Positions 10,560-26,943 of a stretch of DNA of 64,000 nucleotides are shown piece by piece. Every line of letters starts with the position of its first letter. Position 1 is the stretch's first letter. Location: NCBI GenBank assembly GCA_002917075.1, contig NTMA01000043.1, positions 1 through 64,000 of the forward strand, given 5' to 3'. The notes beneath the pieces were generated by a model that worked only from the letters and a program-made list of their open reading frames with translations, was not told the origin of the DNA and ran no database searches. The position numbers and the translations under genes were made by a program. Source of the DNA: Hawksworthiomyces lignivorus (taxonomy: Eukaryota > Ascomycota > Sordariomycetes > Ophiostomatales > Ophiostomataceae).

Positions 10560-11923
10560 ATGGCACCATCTGCAGTTTCACCCGAGCCGGAGCTTCGGTT
10601 TGTTGAGTTTTCCCATGATGGTATTTGGGGACATAAGCGAGAGATTCTGACAGGAGCTCGCGCAAAGCCAACTTTTCAAGAGTTGCCTATTATCGACATG
10701 AGTGGCAGCGTTAGCGATGACTTCGACACTCGTCTGAAAGTCGCAAAGGAGATCGCCACCGCTTGCCAAAACGTTGGCTTTTTCTATATTGTCAACCATG
10801 GCATCTCTCAGGAGCTTATGGACAAGACTATGGGCGCTGCTAAGAAATACTTCGAAAAGCCTTTGGACGTGAAGATGAAAGAGCACATCTATAAAAGCAA
10901 GGACTTGAGGGGCTACGAACCTGTCCATGGCGCCAACGTTGACCCCAGAACTAAGGGAGGTGAGTGTATATCATTTTCAGTTATTTAATTCAAACACGCT
11001 ACTCGGACAAATATCGCCAAGAAGTGCCAAGCTCACAAGACAACTCATTCGGTTCTACCCTCAATCAGATCGCAAGGAGTCCTTTCTTCACAACTATGAG
11101 CCGGGATGCGACCCTGTCCCACCGAAGCTTACTGATGCACAGCGATCTTTGCTGCATCAGAACTTATGGCCTGAAGGAGACAGCGAGTTTAAACGCGCTT
11201 GCTTCAACTATGACAGCCACATGGTTGTCCTGATGCGGAAGATGATGCAGATGTTCGCTCTTGGACTCGGACTTGATGAGCACCATTTTGATAGCAAGGT
11301 GACTCACCCGCTAGCATCCTGCAAGATGATTCACTATCCGCCCCAAGATCCATCTGCCAACGACGAGACGGGCATTGGTGCCCACACTGACTTTGTTTGT
11401 ATGTCTATAAACGCAGTCCATTTCTCGAACACCCACATGCTTGATTATCTTGTGACTAACTCGAGCGGCAAAAGGCTTTACCATGCTTCTCCAAGATGAT
11501 GTCGGCGGTCTTGAAGTCCTCAATGCCAATGCACACTGGGTTCCCGCTAAGCCGGTAAAAGGAGCCTTTGTGGTAAATGTGGGCGATTTCTTAATGCGGC
11601 TCACAAACAGGAAATTCTTGTCTACTGTTCATCGTGTCGCCAATAAGTCTGGTAAAGAACGGTACTCGATGCCCTGGTTTTGCTCCTTCAACTTGGATGC
11701 GACTGTCGAAGTACTTCCAAACTATGTAACAGAGGAAGAATCAGCTTCCTACGAACCCATAACTGTTGCCGAGGTAAGCTCTGTACGCCTTTCAGACTGT
11801 CAGCGAAGCTTGTATCTGACCGTATAATGCTTTGAGCAGTACTACAAGATGCGCCTTTCGAAACAGCGAAAGGATGCCATTCTGAAGAAGAAGTTTGTTA
11901 GCGAGGAAGTGGAAGTAGCTTAA
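10560..11923 (+). CDS. 2-oxoglutarate/Fe(II) dioxygenase, isopenicillin-N-synthase-like
   Basis: Four exons: 10560-10959, 11069-11398, 11475-11773 and 11840-11923, coding for 370 residues with every junction in phase. The DIOX_N region includes LPIIDMSG and NVGFFYIVNHGIS. The catalytic core carries H239-x-D241 in GIGAHTDF and the distal H296 in STVHRVAN; R306-x-S308 (RYS) would bind 2-oxoglutarate. All iron and co-substrate ligands are therefore present. Family knowledge: members oxidise small molecules, including secondary metabolites and thymine-type bases. The start at 10560 (ACCATGG context) is preferred to an in-frame ATG at 10467, which adds a low-complexity leader. The head-to-head hydrolase suggests a two-gene catabolic unit, but the substrate is unknown. 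Confidence 0.9.
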
Positions 11924-14538
11924 CCGCCGCTCTACTTTTGCGTCTAATCCTGCATCTATTTAGAAGTAGTAGGATTCATATTCGGAGAAGCTAAATTTTA
12001 TGTTCTCAATGCCTAGATGCTTTCGGGACTTCTGCAGTTACCGTTGGTACTTGAAATCCATGTTCCGGTGTATCTATATGTCCTGGCTACACCGGGGAAC
12101 AATTCAACGATAAGCTTCATTGGAAGGCTTATGGTCTAAGAAATGGTGTGCGTTGTAGATAAATTGTGACTATTACTTAACTTTGTTACTTCGAAATCAT
12201 ACCAGTATCAATTTTTCTTCGAATGGACACACTGCATAGATCTCCAGGCAGAGAGCTCTTTCGATTTGAACATGATACATAAATTAATAATAACAATCTC
12301 AGAACAATCATGTGGGCAGGAGAGATGGCAACACCTACAAAAATACTCGAGAATTCAGATGTATTGGTGTTGCCAAGGTTGCTTAGTTGCCGAGGGCATA
12401 AGGGTTCACATAGTTAGCTCAGCTATCTATTACCTTGCTTGCCATAGGCTATACTCTATACTATAGTTCGGTCGCATCTAAGCTGGAGGCGAAAGCTAGG
12501 GTGAGCAATAAGAGAGTCGGTGGAATTTCACAGAATAGCACAACAGTTATGAAGATGTTTCCGATGGCCTGGTATCGGCAGAGAACGAACACCGTGGAAA
12601 TGTATCTTCTAGGGTCTACAGATAGCATAAATATACTCGATATCTATAAACCAATAAATCGTAGTGTGCTCTTCTACATCTGCGCGCATGTTGGTAAAAT
12701 TTACAAACGCTTACGTGCCAAGCGAAATGAAGGCATACCCAGAATAAACAGGGTTTGCTGCGTCGAGAACAGAGTCCACCAGGATGTAAAAACAGCAAAT
12801 AGCGAAAGGCGTTCATCTCTGAGTAGGTGCGGCGAATGTTGGATGGCTGAGAAAAAGATCTTCCTATGCGAACAGTTGGTTAGATTAGATAGGCTCCGCC
12901 GCTTTGAGACCGTAGAGATTAGCGCATCTTCCCTCCCTCCTTCACATTTCATCTACAACTATCAGTGCACTGGTGACGACATCAATTTACTTGTGGTCCT
13001 TGGTTATTATTTATTCTGCAGCCGACTTGGTCCTCAGAGGCGTTCCACAAGACGGACTCCATGACCAAATCTCACGGGATGAAGAAAGCCAAGGGTGTGC
13101 TACGGGGCTACGCATTATGGGGAAATATAAATATTATGTCACTCGGGTATTACATGGGAGATGCTTATAGCGAGTATGGCCCAATTTTGCCAGTCTAGAT
13201 GTCTTGTGCTGAAACAAAATCCCGGGTTGGCCACGCGGCAATAAAGTTGATAACCTTTTGCGGGCCCGGACTGCATGTATATATCGCGGTCGGGGTTTTC
13301 TCTGGTAATATTTTCCGGCCAGATGATCTCTGGGCTCTCTCGTTATATTATTTTTCTGTGTATATTTTTATACTTTTCATATATTCCATTTAATCTGCAT
13401 ATTATCCGAAAATATCTTTACCGGCCTTTGTCAACACCATGGGATCAAAGGAGACGAACATGTAGGTTTGTGTCTAGGCTAAGCCGTACTAGGTCGACTG
13501 ACATTTCTGACACTAGCGACGAGTCCAGGCCAATCAACCTGGAGTATATCTGTAAACCGGACAACGATGACACAATCAGACGGGGCTATTCCGTAGACCA
13601 AGAAAAAGGAAATCTTACATGGTGGTAATAGGCAGAATGCACATATTAGCATCAAATTCTCGGGACGGCGAGTACTTCCCCAGTAGTTATATGAACAGGA
13701 GATGTGTCGAAATAGCGACTAGTTTTCAACACTACCAGCATCGTGTCACTAGTTAATTTAGGTCAAAACATGGTGTGAACCAGGTATGAATAAGCTCGAC
13801 TCATATTCCAGCCACTCTAACCTAGACCATGTCTTTGGACTACTACTCACGCGAGCATGGCTTCCGACGAGAAACGGCCCTAACTACTAAAGCCCTCGCA
13901 GCTTTAGATACTCTCGCCTTTGCGGAGACTAAAACCGTAACGAACGGCTTCAAATTCCTACTCCAACAACAGTCCCAGAGGAAAGAGTCGAATAGGCGAT
14001 ATTCAAAGGGAAGGGAGGGGAATGAAGATCCCTAAAGTTAATGAAAATGCGATATTCCCGTCTTGGCAGGCTACGTATTGGGATGGGAGCTCACAATTGC
14101 TTCTTGGGTTTCCCACCGAACCTATTTCGCTGTTAAATCATGAGTCTTTAGTTCAGTCCACTCTAGTTTTAATTATATATCCTTTATTTTCACCCACCCC
14201 TTTGTCTTACAGGCTGAAATCTTCCCCGGACTCTACCATGGCCACTTCCAAGCCATGTCAGCTGGATTTCATATATGTTATTTATCCTCCACCGGGTCTC
14301 TGGAAGTGAAGTAGGAATGGTCGGTGGACAGACAAAAAGTATAATTAAGACGATATGTATCTCACTGGAGAAATCATGTATTTACATCTCTTATGCCGAC
14401 GCACACTTTTTGTACCTATTAAGCTAAGGGGTGAATATCTGCGTTGACCCTGGTTTCTCAGTTTGGTCACCAAAGACATCGGTCCCAGACCACTGTCACT
14501 TCCCTGCACCATATGCAAACTAGAAAACCTAGTGCAAG
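11924..14538. other. 2.6-kb region without a convincing gene
   Basis: The longest ORF, 12435-13064 (+), has 209 codons with no recognisable motif and ordinary composition. The complementary strand over 12520-12960 has three overlapping open stretches broken by stops, so a decayed gene is possible but not identifiable. 13200-13450 is AT-rich. The remainder is the 3-prime flank of the dioxygenase and the upstream region of the secreted-protein gene. Confidence 0.5.
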
Positions 14539-17337
14539 ATGGTAGGGGTTCGCAGAGTAGTCCAAGTAGGATTTTCTACCGGACTAGTTGGTTATGTGCT
14601 CGGGGACTGCACCTGCTCTGGGCTTGATTATACAAATGGCGGCTCTTACCTTATCGATGGAACCTCGGACAACGACTTTGTGTTTACGTCACAATTTTCT
14701 GGTAAGTATTTTGTTCTCTAGGGCCTAGCGCCATCCGAGATACCTCAGACACGCGCTCATACTCCTAGGTTGCGGCGATGACACAATCCAGCCGATCCTT
14801 GTCTCTCCCGAGGGAACACAAATTACTTGCTCAGCTATCAAGGAAGACGATTCCGGGCAACAGCAGTCAACATGGTTTGTCATATGCGACATAGGCTCTC
14901 CGTATAACGTCTTCTATGCTGATACCTCGCATGCAGTGATGTGAAGTTGTCTACAATGTCATCTGGGCAGTGGACCATAGTCATACAGGCGGATAACTCT
15001 GATTTTGCTGTTCAGCGGAAGTTTGCGCTGACTGTTGGGTCTCCCGAAAAAACGGTGGTCACGGTAAGTGTTTGTAGAACGAAAAGTGGAGCATAATAAT
15101 TGCGTCGCTCATGATGCAAATCGGACAACCTTCTTATTTTTATGCGCAGATTACGCCTACGATTTCAGTTGGAGTCACGAGCACGCCCCCAGCTTCAAGT
15201 AGGCCACATTAACCGAGCATCCACCACTGTTTGTTTATCATGCTGACAAAGCGCTTAGCGATCACGACAACGACAACAAACATACATACAGTCTACGCAC
15301 CAGCTCCAAATGTGGTGGGTCACTGTGATGAAGATGCAGACGAGACGGTTACTCAATATGTGGACGGTCCAGTTGAGACAGTTGTATCTACATATGAGGA
15401 GTATTCCACAACCGGTATCATGACTCTTGCATATGCAACGACTGTTGTATTGAATGCTCAGTGCCATTATCAGAATCAGCCTCTTCCGCCTCAGGTTGAT
15501 ACACCTCCACCGGTGCCCCAGAATGGAATGCCACAAGGCTGCAACGACTGTCGTCCATGGTATGGACAAGGTGGATGGGGCTGGGAACATGGCCACGGTG
15601 GTGGCAACGGGCAGAGGGTGGGTTTATTCCTCCCAGAAGCTGTGACGCAAATTATGTTGAGTGGCCAAAATTATGTGAACGAGATTTTTGTTTGCTGACA
15701 TTCCATTGTAGCCTGGAGGAGGAGGAGGAGGCAGACCTGGTGGCAGTGGCGGGAATGGTGGAGGAAGGGGTGGAGGTGGAGGTGGTAGGGGAGGAGGTGA
15801 GGGTGGGGGAAGGGGCAATGGTGGCGGAGGTGGAAGAGGCGGAGGAGGAGGAGGAGGAGGTGAAAGGGGTGGAGGTGGACGAGGCGGAGGAGGTGGTGGA
15901 GGTGGGCGCGGTGGAGGTGGAGGCGGAGGAGGGGAACGAGGTGGAGGAGGAGGCGGACGAGGCGGAGGTGGAGGCGAAGGCGGAGGGAGAGGAGGCGGAA
16001 GCGGAGGGAGAGGAGGCGGAGGGAAAGGAGGCGGGGGCGGAGGAAGAGGAGGCGGAGGAGGCGGAGGAGGACGCGGTGGAGGCGGAGGAGGGGAAAGAGG
16101 CGGAGGCGGAGGAGGAAGAGGTGGAAGCGGAGGAGGAGGACGTGGTGGAGGAGGGGGAGGCGGTCATGGAGGAGGCGGCGGCGGCGGACGTGGCGGCGGC
16201 GGAGGTAGGTCCCCAATAGCTCTTACTAACTGCCAAGGAAATAGAGCGGACACAGGCTGACTAGAGCGGAACAAGTAGGTGGCCGAAGTGGTGGAGGTGG
16301 AGGCGGAGGCCGGGGCGGTGGAGGTGGAGGTGGTGGTGGCCGCGGGGGCGGAGGAGGAGGGCGTGGTGGACGAGGTACGTATATTTCAAAACTTCCTCAT
16401 CCTAAGTTCAACCTGTCCTTCCCTAAACAGAACACATGAGCCCGTTTTGTGTGGTGTCTGCCAGCTAGTTTAAATACATTCGCAGAACAACCCAGAATAG
16501 CTGACCTCAATAAGGAGGAGGAGGTGGTGGTCGTGGCGGAGGAGGTGGTGGAGGCGGTCGTGGAGGCGGTCGTGGAGGCGGAGGAGGCCGTGGAGGAGGT
16601 GGAGGCCGTGGAGGAGGTGGAGGCGGAGGTCGTGGTGGCGGGGGACATGGTGGAGGACGCGGTGGACATTGTATGCCTCATCCTAAAAGACGAGGATCTA
16701 TTGTATTGTGTCTGGTATTGTCAGTACTAACTGGTACATAGCTATCGAGACGGATCCGGTGGTCAAGCGGTCTCCAGTTTCGGTTGCGGCGTCCACATCT
16801 ACGGTTTTCGAGACGACATATACGGTCACAAGAACATCGACTTTGACTGCATTGGCACCCACAATGACGGAAGCTTGTAAGTATCGTAACGCTTCTTGTT
16901 TCCTCTTTTGTCAATTTCCGGCAGCTAGATATCTGATTTCATATGCTAACACTCCTTTTTAGACTACGTCGGCTCGACGGAGACAATGTAGGTTGCTTGC
17001 CCGCCGTATCTGCTGGGAGTAATTGACACTGATTGTAAATGCAATAAAACAGCACTCCAGAAGCGCAGACAGTGTGCGATCCAGACGATGCGGAGACTGT
17101 CACCTACGAAGGCGACGCAGTCACAGAGTACCAGATTGAGACAGTTACCCTCAGCACCTATGCCACGGTCTGGGTCGGGTACGTGTAGAGCCCCAGAGGG
17201 AGCTTTTGAAACAACATTTACAGACTATCAATTAACACATCCTCTCTTTTCTTTTTAGGCAAACCCAATATTCTACTCAAACAGATTGGGGTGCCGCTTC
17301 AGCTTGTTGGCAAGCAGGAGGCTGGTACGGCGTGTAG
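14539..17337 (+). CDS. Secreted Gly/Arg-rich multi-exon protein of unknown function
   Basis: Twelve exons, 637 residues: 14539-14701, 14769-14874, 14937-15063, 15150-15198, 15259-15617, 15712-16204, 16279-16374, 16515-16670, 16742-16876, 16963-16987, 17053-17178 and 17259-17337. A weak N-terminal signal peptide precedes a cysteine-containing module starting CTCSGLDYTNGGSYLIDGTS, which I recall as a recurrent head of fungal secreted proteins of unknown function. Next come a Thr/Pro linker, a Gly-rich core with regular Arg (about 250 residues, exons 6-8), a second Thr-rich segment and a C-terminal tail ending CWQAGGWYGV. There is no GPI signal. Branch sites TACTAAC occur in the introns at 16205 and 16671. 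A cell-wall or matrix role is inferred from composition. The micro-exon of 25 bp at 16963 is the least certain part. Confidence 0.78.
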
Positions 17338-22760
<5,423 letters not shown>

Positions 22761-24596
22761 ATCGTGCACAAGTCATTCTGGTTGTGTGCTTAAGCATACG
22801 ATGCTGTTTGTGGAATGTGTATTGTATTTTACAGTAGTAGCTTTATCAGACTGCATAGCAACTGCAGGATGGTTGATCTGCCACACAGCTTAATACAGGC
22901 TTTTTCGTCCAAGTTGATATTTTCGGTGCAGGGAAGATTTTCCTCGTCAAAATCTCAAGTATGTTTAGGCGCAGAAGCTCGCAAGATTTAACGGAAACAC
23001 TTCGGACAACGATGGCAAGTCTAATTCCAAATTTAGCATTTGCGTATATTACTATGATTTTCATGATCCAAGCTTGCTGTCGCCTGTTCTCGTATGGTCC
23101 CGGTCCCTGGCACTAAAGAAGCACTAATTCGCTATCAATAATTACTGCTGCGCCAATATCCCCATTTTCTTTTTTTTTTCTATTCCCAAAACGAAATCTA
23201 TCAACATGATCCAGAAGGGACGTCATATCATAGTACAGGATTTCCCCGAAATGCTTCAGGACCAAACCAAACCAAACCAAATCCCATAAAACTCATGCCT
23301 CGTCCGGCGTGGCTTTTCACATAATCTATGTCCTTAAAACTCGCCGCTCATTGTAATGACTAAACCCAGAAAAAACAAATCAAGCATCCGGATTGCAGCG
23401 ACGGCCGCCGGGAAATATATGACGTGGCAAAAAGAAGAACAGGCGTTGAAACAATATAAACAAAAAGCTTACACTGGGTGTCCAGCAAATGCTAAAAGAT
23501 CTATGACGGAAACAGAAAAGAACGGAGTACAGAAACAAGAGAAGAGATAAAATGGGTAAGAAATATTAAAAAGTGAATAATTCAAAAAAGGGCGGGCATC
23601 CAAAAAAAACAAGATCCAATTCAAGATTGCTGTAGCCAGCCGCCCGATCATCTTGTGACTGCAGCCAGTTTGTGTTAAGAGGTGAATGGAGAAGACAGCC
23701 GACAATGATCCAATGCAGATACATCATAGATTCCAACTTAATACGTCTAAACTGACAGAGGCGTCTCCCCAGGTCGACTGAGTTCAAGGTTAGATAGATG
23801 CAGAATGACGACCATTCTCTGCGTCGCTTTGCTTGAAACCGGGATGGTCGTGTTGCTAAGTGAAGACCGGAGCGAAAAGCTGTGACGCGAGTGACGTCAT
23901 AGCACCAACGGTAAAGCTCTGCGCAGTGTACGTGGGGCTCGCATGCCCCACCAGATTAGCCAAAACAAGACTAGTGCATAAGGTAAATGGTCTCTCCGGA
24001 ATCAGCCATTTTTAGAGGCACCCTGCATAACAACTGACACGAGTCGGCTAGCTCAGCAGACTCTGGGGCACTGTGGCTCCACTGGTGGTGTGTGTCCAGT
24101 AGAGGTTAATGAGTAGTTCATCTGGCGTTCTAAGGTTGTGTTGCGAGAGCTGTTTTGGCAATTTGCAAGTAACATGCGATGCCGGTAATGGTGGGTTCAC
24201 CATCATCGCCGAATTGAGCATTTGAACGTGTCCTGTCTGCATTTCCCCTTGACAATTTGATGGGGGAGGCATAAGGACTGTGTGTGTTGGTGGAATGTGC
24301 TCGAAAATCCCCTGTAAGGTCTTGGGACCAAATTTTGCTGCCGCCAAAAAGCCTAAGCCCGAGACTGTGCCGAGGCAAGCCGTGCCGCGTTTGCGTACCA
24401 GGTCAGACTCTTTATTGGGCATTTTTGAACAGCCACAACAGTATCGGACCGGCCGAAAGGGTATGGTAATGACAGTTTCTTTTTCTTTTTCTTTTTCTTT
24501 TTTTTTTTTGGAGTCGTGACTCAGCCCAGAAATTGAATGTCGCCTGGTCTAAGGGCAAATAGATTCGAAACAAACTACCCCATATCCGGATTCTTC
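22761..24596. other. Convergent 3-prime flanks, no gene seen
   Basis: AROM and the C2H2 gene converge here with 1.8 kb between stops. Simple sequence includes CAAAC repeats at 23261-23281 and a pyrimidine tract at 24474-24511. An ORF at 24422-24048 (-) has no recognisable domain and probably lies in the 3-prime UTR of the C2H2 gene. Confidence 0.5.
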
Positions 24597-26813
24597 TTAG
24601 TTGGTGTGCATGCCGCGCTTGCGATGCTTGCCAGGGAATTCCACATCAGGATGACAGACGCGGAAATGGCGGGTCAGAGCATCGGCACGACTGAAAGTCT
24701 TCTCCTCTGTGCACAAATTGCACCTCACTTTCTGTTTTCGCGCGTTGTGTATTGTGTCCTCGTGACGGGTCAAATCGTAAGGGCGCGAAAAGACGGTATT
24801 GCATGGCTTGCCAGTGCTTGGGTTGATGCGTTCGCAGCGGTGCGGCCCAGCCTGGCTATTGAGTAGACTTGGAGACATGCTGCCGTCCATCTTGTTTCGG
24901 GCGCCAGCTAGAGCGTTTGCCTGACGATGGCCCTCCCGCTTGTGCTTCTGCAGAAGCGCGGGTGTCTCAAAGCGCTGGGTGCAGCCGTGGTACGTGCATG
25001 TGTATGTACCGCCGTCGGCGCTGATCCCCGGGCGTTGCGAGTTGGGGACTGGTTCCACTAGGGCAGACCGTGCAAGGCTGCTGCTAACTGGCCGCATGGC
25101 GGGCACTGGAGAGTGAGTTGTCGGCGCACTCGTAACAACGGGGCTAGCCTGGTGCTGTGCAATGAATGGGTACTGCTGGGGAATTTGTAGGCTAGAACCC
25201 AGTTGCGGAGCCATGTAGTTGAAATTGCTTCCAGCACCAACACCAGCATTGCCCATGTTGGCGGCATAGGGCTGGCCACTCATTTGCTTGTTCATCTGGT
25301 CGATGGAGAACCCCTGCGGGTTGCCCTGTGCAAAGAGGGAATAGTTTGAGGCACCACCCTCGACATCCGGCTCGCGGTACTCGAGAACCGCGTCCTTGGG
25401 CGAGATAGTCTGCGGTGTTGCGGTGTCCTGGCCTCTCGTAGCTTGTGAGCGGAATGCCTGACTGGCATCTGGCCCAGCAGTTCCACGGTGCTGTTGCTGC
25501 CTCTGTTGCTGCGGATGCATGGAGTTGAAGCGCATACCGTTGCTGGGCGAAGAACCAAAGTCGTGGTTGGGGGCTGGTGCAAGGGGTGACCCGTGACGGA
25601 ATGGAGATCGTTCGCGAGATGCACTGGTAGCCATAGGAAGCTGATGAGAAGCTGCACTCAGATGCTGGTTGTTGATCTGCTGTAACCTCTGCGCGAACAT
25701 CTCCTGGCTCGGTGACGCCGCTAGGTGCGACGTGGTTGCCGGCTGAGATGATTGCGGCATAGGAAAATTCTGACTGTACAGTTCGTCGTTGTAGACGTCG
25801 GTCATGGTGCGATCGAGCTTGGGGGGGGCATGGAAAGCAACTGTATCGAAAAATCGTGAGCATTCATCGTCTTCATCATCAACGTCGCCATCAAATATGA
25901 AGGGGAAATCCTCCGCTTCTGCAGTTGCCAAGGGGTCATCCCCAATGTTGTTCTCACCATTTCGGCGTCTGGCCTCGTCATCCGCCTGGTCAAGGGACGG
26001 CGTAGCCGGCGAGTTACTCGCAATGGAACTCGCCACCGACACGGGCTGGGACCGATTTGAGCCAATAGACAGGTCGGGAGGCGGCTGCAGGCCGCGCTCG
26101 CTGTGGTTGCTTGCGACACCAGTCTTCTGCCTGTGTGCAGCCAGCAGGCTTCCGTATGCGTTTTGAGGCAGAGGAAGGCCATCCGGTGGCGCATAGGCCG
26201 CGTGGCCCGGGTTGTAGAAGCCGTTATGCGCCCCTGCGCTAGAGGGCTTCACAAGCTGGAAGGACTGGTCGTCGTAGTACGACGACATGTTGGAGTAGCC
26301 GTCGCCAACCGAGTCGCTGACGGCAATGTGCGGATTGGAGGTGTTCTGAGAGAAGGGAGATGCTGGACCAGCCGAAGCCGAACCCAGCGATGAGAGAGAA
26401 GATTCGCGGTGATGCGCAATGTTGTGGTGCCCCAGAGACCTCCCTGTAGTGAGCTGGTTTTGTGGCAGCCAAGGATCAGACTGCATCATCAGATCGTTGC
26501 CGCCTAACATGGGAATATCGTAATCCTGGTCGAACAACTCAAAATCGCTGTCGAGGCCAGCGGCGAGGACGGAGTCCTGCGCAGCGGTAGACGGGATCGC
26601 TGCGGTCGTTGCGGCAGGAGAGAATTGAGAGGAAAATGAGCTGGGAGACGACGGCAGGCTCAGTTTGGCAAACAACGCGTCGTCTTCGTTGTCGATGCGG
26701 TTAAGATAGAGATGCTGTTGCTGGTTTTTGAGCTGGTGTTGGAACTGCTGGAGCTTGTGCAGATGTTTGTCGTTATGTTGCTGCGGTAGGTGATAGTTCT
26801 GGACGTCTAGCAT
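24597..26813 (-). CDS. C2H2 zinc-finger regulator, Rpn4-like
   Basis: A single open frame of 738 residues from the ATG at 26813; upstream in-frame codons to 26999 are hydrophobic leader without support. The N-terminal 500 residues are low-complexity (Q/H and S/P rich) with acidic stretches such as DGDVDDEDDECSRF, as expected of an activation region. Three C2H2 fingers end the protein: about 606-629, 660-687 (CERINPSTGKPCNTVFSRPYDL) and 698-719 (CNLCTEEKTFSRADALTRHF). The long spacer inside finger two followed by TFSRADALTRH resembles the Rpn4 proteasome-gene regulator family. Family knowledge: Rpn4 binds PACE, GGTGGCAAA, and activates 26S proteasome genes. A perfect PACE lies at 26935-26943, 122 bp upstream of this start. 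Another C2H2 subfamily remains possible. Confidence 0.85.
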   Translation of the reverse strand: MLDVQNYHLPQQHNDKHLHKLQQFQHQLKNQQQHLYLNRIDNEDDALFAKLSLPSSPSSFSSQFSPAATTAAIPSTAAQDSVLAAGLDSDFELFDQDYDIPMLGGNDLMMQSDPWLPQNQLTTGRSLGHHNIAHHRESSLSSLGSASAGPASPFSQNTSNPHIAVSDSVGDGYSNMSSYYDDQSFQLVKPSSAGAHNGFYNPGHAAYAPPDGLPLPQNAYGSLLAAHRQKTGVASNHSERGLQPPPDLSIGSNRSQPVSVASSIASNSPATPSLDQADDEARRRNGENNIGDDPLATAEAEDFPFIFDGDVDDEDDECSRFFDTVAFHAPPKLDRTMTDVYNDELYSQNFPMPQSSQPATTSHLAASPSQEMFAQRLQQINNQHLSAASHQLPMATSASRERSPFRHGSPLAPAPNHDFGSSPSNGMRFNSMHPQQQRQQQHRGTAGPDASQAFRSQATRGQDTATPQTISPKDAVLEYREPDVEGGASNYSLFAQGNPQGFSIDQMNKQMSGQPYAANMGNAGVGAGSNFNYMAPQLGSSLQIPQQYPFIAQHQASPVVTSAPTTHSPVPAMRPVSSSLARSALVEPVPNSQRPGISADGGTYTCTYHGCTQRFETPALLQKHKREGHRQANALAGARNKMDGSMSPSLLNSQAGPHRCERINPSTGKPCNTVFSRPYDLTRHEDTIHNARKQKVRCNLCTEEKTFSRADALTRHFRVCHPDVEFPGKHRKRGMHTN

Positions 26814-26934
26814 TATTGATTTTTCTCTTGTCTGGTGAAAGCAGGAAACGACAAAATGATCTTTTTGTTGAAAGTTTCCAAGACGTTTAAATTTGTGGAG
26901 AGATATGGGGAAGAAAAAAAAAGAGAAGAAGGCT

Positions 26935-26943
26935 GGTGGCAAA
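26935..26943 (+). promoter_or_regulatory. PACE (Rpn4-binding) motif
   Basis: The nonamer GGTGGCAAA matches the proteasome-associated control element exactly. It lies 122 bp upstream of the ATG of the Rpn4-like gene, in reverse orientation relative to that gene. One other exact copy in the window, at 21299-21307, is inside AROM coding sequence and is probably chance. Confidence 0.5.

Noticed and set aside
15557..16219. Glu/Val-rich 220-codon ORF in another plus frame of the Gly-rich core
   Set aside because: Out-of-frame reading of the GGN repeats; the flanking exons require the Gly/Arg frame.
15652..16236. Ser/Ala-rich and Leu/His-rich antisense ORFs at the Gly-rich core
   Set aside because: Translations of the GGN-repeat complement; the sense reading joins conserved exons on both sides in phase.
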